Shown here: positions 60,441 through 64,000 of the stretch, piece by piece | How the letters are laid out: each line of letters opens with the position of its first letter | How positions within the stretch are numbered: position 1 is the stretch's first letter | Assembly (NCBI GenBank): GCA_018223375.1 | Contig: JAGTTS010000007.1 | Coordinates: forward strand, 77,711-141,710 | Length of the DNA: 64,000 nucleotides | Source: Clostridiaceae bacterium Marseille-Q3526 | Lineage (GTDB): Bacteria > Bacillota > Clostridia > Lachnospirales > Lachnospiraceae | Reading direction: 5' to 3' | Translations under genes and position numbers: made by a program | Notes under the pieces: model-generated | What the model saw: the letters and a program-made list of their open reading frames with translations, nothing else | What the model was told of the DNA's origin: nothing | The model's database searches: none

Positions 60441-61643
60441 GTGACTGGTTCGATGAAAAATATTATTTTTTTAATACTTGGAAGAGCAACCTCTAAATTT
60501 GGAAGTATGGCGTATTTAACAGTCTTGCCGCTGTATATCCTGGACAGGACGCAGAGCTTGGCGTTTGCGGGATTTTTTTTGATGTGTACCTCGCTGCCGG
60601 CGGTACTGTGCAGTTCATTTTTAGGGGTTTTAGTTGACAGGATAAGCCGGAAGAAGCTGATTATATTCTGCGATTTATGCTGTGCTGCCATTTATGCCGC
60701 GCTGCTGTATTTTAAGGAAGGGCAGGGCAATTATATTGCATGGCTCATGATGGCAAGCATTATGATCAATATCTTAAGCAATCTGTTTGAAATTTCGTCC
60801 AAGGTGTTATTTACAGAATTATTAGAGAAGGCGGAGATAGGACGATATAATGGGCTGAAAAGCTTAACTGACAACATGGCGTCCATCGCTGCCCCCATAG
60901 CGGGCACCTTTTTATGGGGATGGCTGGGCTTTCGGTGCATTTTGGCTTTGATGGGAGTTCTTTACCTGTTATCGGCAGTTCAGGAATCCGCAATTATTTA
61001 TAAAGCCGCGTTTCAGAAGCCAGAGCGTGAGAGAGGGGCCGGCCAGGCATTTCTTGACGGGCTTCGATTTATCAGCCGTGATAAAAATATCAGGCCGCTT
61101 TTTTTAATGGTGATGCTTCTTAACTTTTTTCTCGGAGGTATGGAGGAAATTATGAATCCTGGAATGGTGGTGCAGAAGTATGGGATCAATGAGGCCTTAT
61201 TTGGTATTGCCGCCTCTGTTTCCATAGCAGGCAGCATATGTGCGGGGATGTTAATTTTTAAAAGCTCCCAATTCAGCCATAAGGATAGAATGACAGAATT
61301 TATTGTCTGCAACAGCGCAGTGATGATTGGGGTGGGAGGGGCGTCTATTGTCCTGTTCCCTGAAAAGCAGCTATTTTTTGTCGTATTTTTGCTGTGTCAG
61401 TTCCTGATCGGCCTGCTGACTACGTGTGTGAACGTCCCGCTAAGCTCAAAACTGCAAGTTTCCGTCCCAGTGGAATATCAGGGGAGGTTTTTCGCGGTAT
61501 TGGCATTTTTTTCAGGGCTGCTGGTTCCGGCGGGCAGCTGGTACTCGGGGCTTCTGGCCTCTTATGTGGGAGCAGACTGGGCGTGTATGATAAACAATCT
61601 TTTTGTTATTGCAGTCGCCCTGGCCATAAGGAGAAGGCTGTAG
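60441..61643 (+). CDS. MFS family exporter
   Basis: 400 residues from a GTG (GGGG upstream), or 396 from the ATG at 60453. About 12 membrane spans in two halves; FLGVLVDRISRKKLIIFCDL is the MFS loop 2-3 motif (GxLxDRxxRKK), and the second half ends NVPLSSKLQVSVPVEYQGRF. The closest look is to drug/macrolide or peptide exporters of the MefA-like group. Intact, with its own promoter, in an otherwise decayed insert. It could export, or confer immunity to, the product of the small peptide gene; alternatively it is an unrelated efflux gene. Confidence 0.82.
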   Translation: MTGSMKNIIFLILGRATSKFGSMAYLTVLPLYILDRTQSLAFAGFFLMCTSLPAVLCSSFLGVLVDRISRKKLIIFCDLCCAAIYAALLYFKEGQGNYIAWLMMASIMINILSNLFEISSKVLFTELLEKAEIGRYNGLKSLTDNMASIAAPIAGTFLWGWLGFRCILALMGVLYLLSAVQESAIIYKAAFQKPERERGAGQAFLDGLRFISRDKNIRPLFLMVMLLNFFLGGMEEIMNPGMVVQKYGINEALFGIAASVSIAGSICAGMLIFKSSQFSHKDRMTEFIVCNSAVMIGVGGASIVLFPEKQLFFVVFLLCQFLIGLLTTCVNVPLSSKLQVSVPVEYQGRFFAVLAFFSGLLVPAGSWYSGLLASYVGADWACMINNLFVIAVALAIRRRL

Positions 61644-61732
61644 AAAAGCAGGTTGAATATATAGATAATATCTTGCAATTCATTACATTTTTCTAAAATT
61701 AATTCATATATCCGGGAAAGTATTCTATACTC

Positions 61733-61822
61733 AGCTTAACAGACATAGAGAAGGCATCCAGCGTTCAGGAACAGGCAGCAGCCTTGACTGAAATCACACA
61801 GCAGGTAGACGAAAATACCCAG
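61733..61822 (+). pseudogene. Methyl-accepting chemotaxis protein fragment fused to sigF tail
   Basis: Thirty codons read SLTDIEKASSVQEQAAALTE then ITQQVDENTQ, a typical piece of an MCP signalling domain. They run in frame into the right repeat copy (CTG ATT GTG..., the sigF codons LIVRRYFYD). No start codon is present. The junction at 61822/61823 is an illegitimate recombination joint between an MCP gene and sigF. Confidence 0.7.
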
Positions 61823-61976
61823 CTGATTGTGAGACGCTATTTCTATGACCAGACACAGACAAAAATTGCAGAAGCCATGGGGATTTCACAGGTTCAGGTT
61901 TCCAGGATGGAGAAGCGGATTTTAAAGAAAATGCGGGAAGGCTTTGAATAAAAACAGAAATTTTCTCCATACTAAT
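61823..61976 (+). repeat. 154-bp direct repeat, right copy (sigF 3' end)
   Basis: Second copy of 55886-56039, one mismatch at 61831. It encodes the last 42 residues of SigF without the rest of the gene, and restores the original junction with the sequence leading into spoVA. Confidence 0.95.
61946..61974 (+). promoter_or_regulatory. Forespore (sigma-F/G-type) promoter of the spoVA operon
   Basis: GAATA (61946-61950), 17 bases, CATACTA (61968-61974). A sigma-G promoter for spoVA is established in B. subtilis; location immediately before the first spoVA-region gene supports the call. Confidence 0.65.
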
Positions 61977-62006
61977 CTGCAAACGAATAGAAAAGGATGT
62001 GAGAAA

Positions 62007-62168
62007 ATGAATTTTATAAAAGGAAAGGCAGGTCTGCTTCTGCTCCTTTTGAGCGTCATGTTTATTTTAGCCGTCGTATGGTTCTGCCTGTTTGACATGC
62101 ACATTTATGCGGAACCCCACGGAACCTTTGTGGAGGCAGAAGAAAGCGCCGGGGAGATGGCAGCCTGA
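62007..62168 (+). CDS. Small membrane protein ahead of spoVAA (53 residues)
   Basis: 53 residues from the ATG at 62007 (AAGGATGTGAG upstream). One hydrophobic segment, AGLLLLLLSVMFILAVVWFC, follows a short basic N-terminus; the acidic tail ends EAEESAGEMAA. The stop overlaps the spoVAA start (TGATG), so the two are translationally coupled. It is a plausible small forespore membrane protein of the spoVA operon; I do not recognise homologues. Confidence 0.65.
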   Translation: MNFIKGKAGLLLLLLSVMFILAVVWFCLFDMHIYAEPHGTFVEAEESAGEMAA

Positions 62169-62794
62169 TGGGACAGACCGTATTTATAAGCCTGAATCAG
62201 ATTACGCAGGTACACAAAAAAGACGTATTTTTAGCTGATATTGGGGAGGTTTACTGCAGCGATCCCCATGTGGCGAGCCGTGTGAAGGCGGTGAAGGCAG
62301 CGTCGATCCGGGAAAATAAGGAACACAATTACATTGGAAATGTGATGGATATCATCGAAAAGATCCAGCAGGCGGCTCCGGGTGCAGACGTGTCAAATCT
62401 GGGAGAGACAGATTTCATTATCTCCTACAAGCCGGACAAAGTTCCTTCCATGATCTGGGAATGGACAAAGACGGTGTTTGCCTGTCTGATTTGCTTTTTT
62501 GGAGCCATGTTCGCCATCATGACCTTTAACAATGACGCCAATGTGAAAGATGTGTTCCGGGAAATTTACACGCTGGTAATGCTTCGGGAACCGGACGGGG
62601 TAACGGTGCTGGAGCTGGCCTACTCGGTAGGGCTGGCTCTGGGAGTCACCGTCTTTTTCAATCATTTTTCCAGAGCGAAGCTGAACCTGGATCCGACGCC
62701 TCTGGAGGTGGAAATGCGCCTGTACGAGGACAATGTCAACAAAACCTTAATACAGAACAGCGGCAGAAAGGAGTCGGGCAATGACGTTACTTAA
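62168..62794 (+). CDS. spoVAA: Stage V sporulation protein AA
   Basis: 208 residues. The N-terminal domain (MGQTVFISLNQITQVHKKDV) resembles B. subtilis SpoVAA; two C-terminal membrane segments (FACLICFFGAMFAIMTFNND, VGLALGVTVFFNHF) precede the conserved DPTPLEVEM ending. It acts in the spore inner membrane in dipicolinic acid handling. Overlaps spoVAB by 14 bases. Confidence 0.9.
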   Translation: MGQTVFISLNQITQVHKKDVFLADIGEVYCSDPHVASRVKAVKAASIRENKEHNYIGNVMDIIEKIQQAAPGADVSNLGETDFIISYKPDKVPSMIWEWTKTVFACLICFFGAMFAIMTFNNDANVKDVFREIYTLVMLREPDGVTVLELAYSVGLALGVTVFFNHFSRAKLNLDPTPLEVEMRLYEDNVNKTLIQNSGRKESGNDVT

Positions 62795-63236
62795 GACGTG
62801 GTTTCTGGCCTTCGCCGGATTTACGTCAGGAGGCGTGATTGCGGCTGGAATCTTTGCGTTTCTGGCCATGATCGGCGTATTTCCCAGGGTGATTTCCAGG
62901 ACAAAGACCAGAAGGCATATCATGCTGTACGAGACGCTTCTGATCTGCGGCGGCGCTTTTGGGAATGCGCTGGATCTCATGGAATTTCCCATTCCTGTGG
63001 GGCGGATTCCTCTGGCCGAGGAGACGGCAGGACAGCTTTTAATGACAGCGGCAGGGCTTGGATCCGGCGTGTTTGTAGGATGCCTCGTCATGTCCCTGGC
63101 GGAAACGGTAAAAGCGGTCCCTGTCCTGAACAGGCGCCTTCACCTGTCAGTGGGCATTCAGTATATGATTCTGGCCATTGCCCTGGGGAAAATGGCTGGG
63201 GCCCTTGTTCAGTTCTGCCTGTTCTCTCAGAGCTGA
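62781..63236 (+). CDS. spoVAB: Stage V sporulation protein AB
   Basis: 151 residues with about four membrane spans: TWFLAFAGFTSGGVIAAGIF, then MLYETLLICGGAFGNALDLM, LLMTAAGLGSGVFVGCLVMS and SVGIQYMILAIALGKMAGAL. The segment GSGVFVGCL followed by ALAETVK-like KAVPVLNRR is typical for SpoVAB. Small integral protein of the spoVA membrane complex. The start overlaps spoVAA, and spoVAC follows after 76 bases. Confidence 0.88.
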   Translation: MTLLKTWFLAFAGFTSGGVIAAGIFAFLAMIGVFPRVISRTKTRRHIMLYETLLICGGAFGNALDLMEFPIPVGRIPLAEETAGQLLMTAAGLGSGVFVGCLVMSLAETVKAVPVLNRRLHLSVGIQYMILAIALGKMAGALVQFCLFSQS

Positions 63237-63312
63237 GATTCGGACAGAGGCGAAGGGGAGCAGGAAAGATGCCAGCCGGGATTCCGGGACAGAGTAAAAG
63301 GAGAAAAAAAGC

Positions 63313-63765
63313 ATGGAAGTAGATAAAAAAGCATATGGAAAATACGTGGATGAAATTACGCCGAAGCACAATCTTCCTCTGAACATGGCCAGGGCCTTTT
63401 TGACGGGAGGCGCAGTCTGCACAGTGGGACAGCTTCTCATCAACGCCTTTCAGGCTCAGGGAATGGAAAAGGAGGCCGCTGGAATCTGGACGCTTTTGGT
63501 TCTGATTGGATCCAGCGCGTTTCTGACAGGACTGAATTTGTATCAGAAGCTTGTAAAATTCGGAGGAGCCGGAGCGCTGGTTCCCATAACGGGATTTGCT
63601 AATTCCGTGGCCGCCCCGGCTATCGAGTACAAGGCGGAGGGACAGGTATTCGGAATCGGATGCAAGATTTTTACCATCGCCGGTCCGGTGATTTTATACG
63701 GGCTTTTCAGCAGCTGGTTTTTGGGAGTTGTCTGCTGGCTGGGGAAATGGATGGGGATATCATAG
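63313..63765 (+). CDS. spoVAC: Stage V sporulation protein AC
   Basis: 150 residues. Begins KAYGKYVDEITPKHNLPLNM, the classical SpoVAC N-terminus, then membrane segments including ARAFLTGGAVCTVGQLLINA, LVLIGSSAFLTGLNLYQKL and VGFANSVAAPAIEYKAEG-type sequence (GFANSVAAPAIEYKAEGQVF). SpoVAC is a mechanosensitive channel-like protein for dipicolinate movement. Unusually, a terminator follows directly and spoVAD is not the next visible gene. Confidence 0.93.
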   Translation: MEVDKKAYGKYVDEITPKHNLPLNMARAFLTGGAVCTVGQLLINAFQAQGMEKEAAGIWTLLVLIGSSAFLTGLNLYQKLVKFGGAGALVPITGFANSVAAPAIEYKAEGQVFGIGCKIFTIAGPVILYGLFSSWFLGVVCWLGKWMGIS

Positions 63766-63801
63766 AAAAAGAAAAACAAACAATGATAGAAAAATTCAAA
63801 T

Positions 63802-63851
63802 AAAGGAATGTTTTCAATGATTTCGCAAGAATGAGAAAATATTCCTTTTTT
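63802..63851 (+). terminator. Terminator after spoVAC
   Basis: AAAGGAATGTTTTC / GAGAAAATATTCCTTTTTT hairpin with a long loop. Confidence 0.7.
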
Positions 63852-63872
63852 GATGCTAGGAATCGGATAAAA

Positions 63873-63886
63873 AGTAAGCGCTTAAA
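63873..63886. promoter_or_regulatory. cre-like site
   Basis: AGTAAGCGCTTAAA contains the TAAGCGCTTA palindrome found in CcpA/LacI-family operators (cre consensus TGWAANCGNTNWCA). It lies about 115 bases before a start codon at the window end, suggesting carbon-source control of that next gene. Confidence 0.45.
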
Positions 63887-63928
63887 TCTTGGGTAGCTTT
63901 ACTGTCTACGCTTTTAAACTCATAATGA

Positions 63929-63948
63929 TAGTAAATAGATTTTTACTA
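63929..63948. promoter_or_regulatory. Inverted repeat TAGTAAA / TTTACTA
   Basis: TAGTAAA (63929-63935) and TTTACTA (63942-63948) form a palindrome; TTTACTAC recurs at 63974-63981. Possible operator of the gene starting at 63998. Confidence 0.35.
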
Positions 63949-63997
63949 CACTCTGCTTGATAGGAGATAGAAATTTACTACATTTGGAGGTTTCATT

Positions 63998-64000
63998 ATG
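63998..64000 (+). CDS. Start codon of a gene beyond the window
   Basis: ATG is the last codon of the window, with GGAGG at 63986-63990 seven bases upstream. Nothing can be said about the product. Confidence 0.4.

Larger units (their letters stand above)
56040..61822. other. Insert between sigF and spoVA (remnant mobile / RiPP island)
   Basis: About 5.8 kb flanked by the 154-bp direct repeats. It holds a broken Rpn nuclease, a broken IS4-type transposase, an AT-rich segment (about 57.1-60.4 kb) with a frameshifted radical SAM gene and an intact small peptide gene, an MFS exporter of more host-like composition, and a chemoreceptor fragment. No integrase, resolvase or replication gene is present. 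Mixed composition suggests stepwise assembly and decay. Confidence 0.8.

Noticed and set aside
55886..61976. Insert as a classical integrative element with att sites
   Set aside because: No integrase, excisionase or conjugation genes; the 154-bp repeat with a chimeric MCP-sigF joint fits recombination or duplication better than site-specific integration.

Overview
The window looks like a chromosomal segment of a spore-forming Clostridia member, most probably Lachnospiraceae (Clostridium/Enterocloster-like). The evidence is the complete spoIIAA-spoIIAB-sigF operon, spoVA genes, a SpoIID-domain protein, meso-diaminopimelate dehydrogenase, a pyrophosphate-type phosphofructokinase, a T-box valS leader and strong AGGAGG ribosome binding sites throughout. 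Base composition is balanced except for a visibly AT-rich insert near the right end. I saw no rRNA, tRNA or CRISPR array.

Layout. 1-4.5 kb: the start of an M16 peptidase (minus), adenosine deaminase, a CAT-family acetyltransferase, a minus-strand sigma/anti-sigma/membrane-protein operon, and cytidine deaminase. 4.5-10 kb: a structured 6S-like RNA between a strong promoter and a terminator, an AI-2E-type permease, a SpoIID-domain protein and Pfp. 10-14.5 kb: the phosphate uptake operon pstSCAB-phoU. 14.5-31.5 kb: housekeeping genes (SEC-C protein, methyltransferase, Hsp33, Csp, YprB-like nuclease, ruvAB, zapA, U32 peptidase, FtsW/RodA with a transpeptidase, TSUP, NUDIX, M32 carboxypeptidase). 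31.5-44.5 kb: YihY, a heterodimeric ABC exporter, DUF523, an Xre regulator, an NSS transporter, ddh-dacA, 47-bp tandem repeats, and the valine T-box with a DUF6472 gene and valS. 44.6-51 kb: a TetR regulator divergent from a wall-binding protein, an MMPL permease and a large exported partner. 51-56 kb: folC, a 53-residue protein, a TPR membrane protein and the spoIIA operon. 56-61.8 kb: a decayed insert. 61.8-64 kb: spoVAA-AB-AC and the start codon of another gene.

The most unusual part is 55.9-62 kb. The last 154 bases of the sigF/spoVA junction are present twice (55886-56039 and 61823-61976, one mismatch) and flank about 5.8 kb of foreign or remnant DNA. The repeat includes a forespore-type promoter (GAATA-17-CATACTA), so spoVA keeps its promoter. 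Between the copies lie a broken Rpn nuclease, a broken IS4-type transposase, a B12-type radical SAM maturase with many frameshifts, an intact 33-codon peptide gene with a near-perfect ribosome binding site and its own terminator, an intact MFS exporter with its own promoter, and a chemoreceptor fragment fused in frame to the repeated sigF tail. I read the radical SAM / small peptide / exporter set as a degenerate cysteine-free RiPP locus; this rests on gene content and is not proven.

Other points of interest are an RNA polymerase sigma factor whose only reasonable start codon is ATC, a possible attenuator ahead of ddh, an attenuator-like hairpin between pstS and pstC, paired palindromes over the MMPL operon promoter, and a dispersed palindromic repeat at 14.7 and 41.5 kb. 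Starts were chosen mainly from ribosome binding sites and promoter positions.
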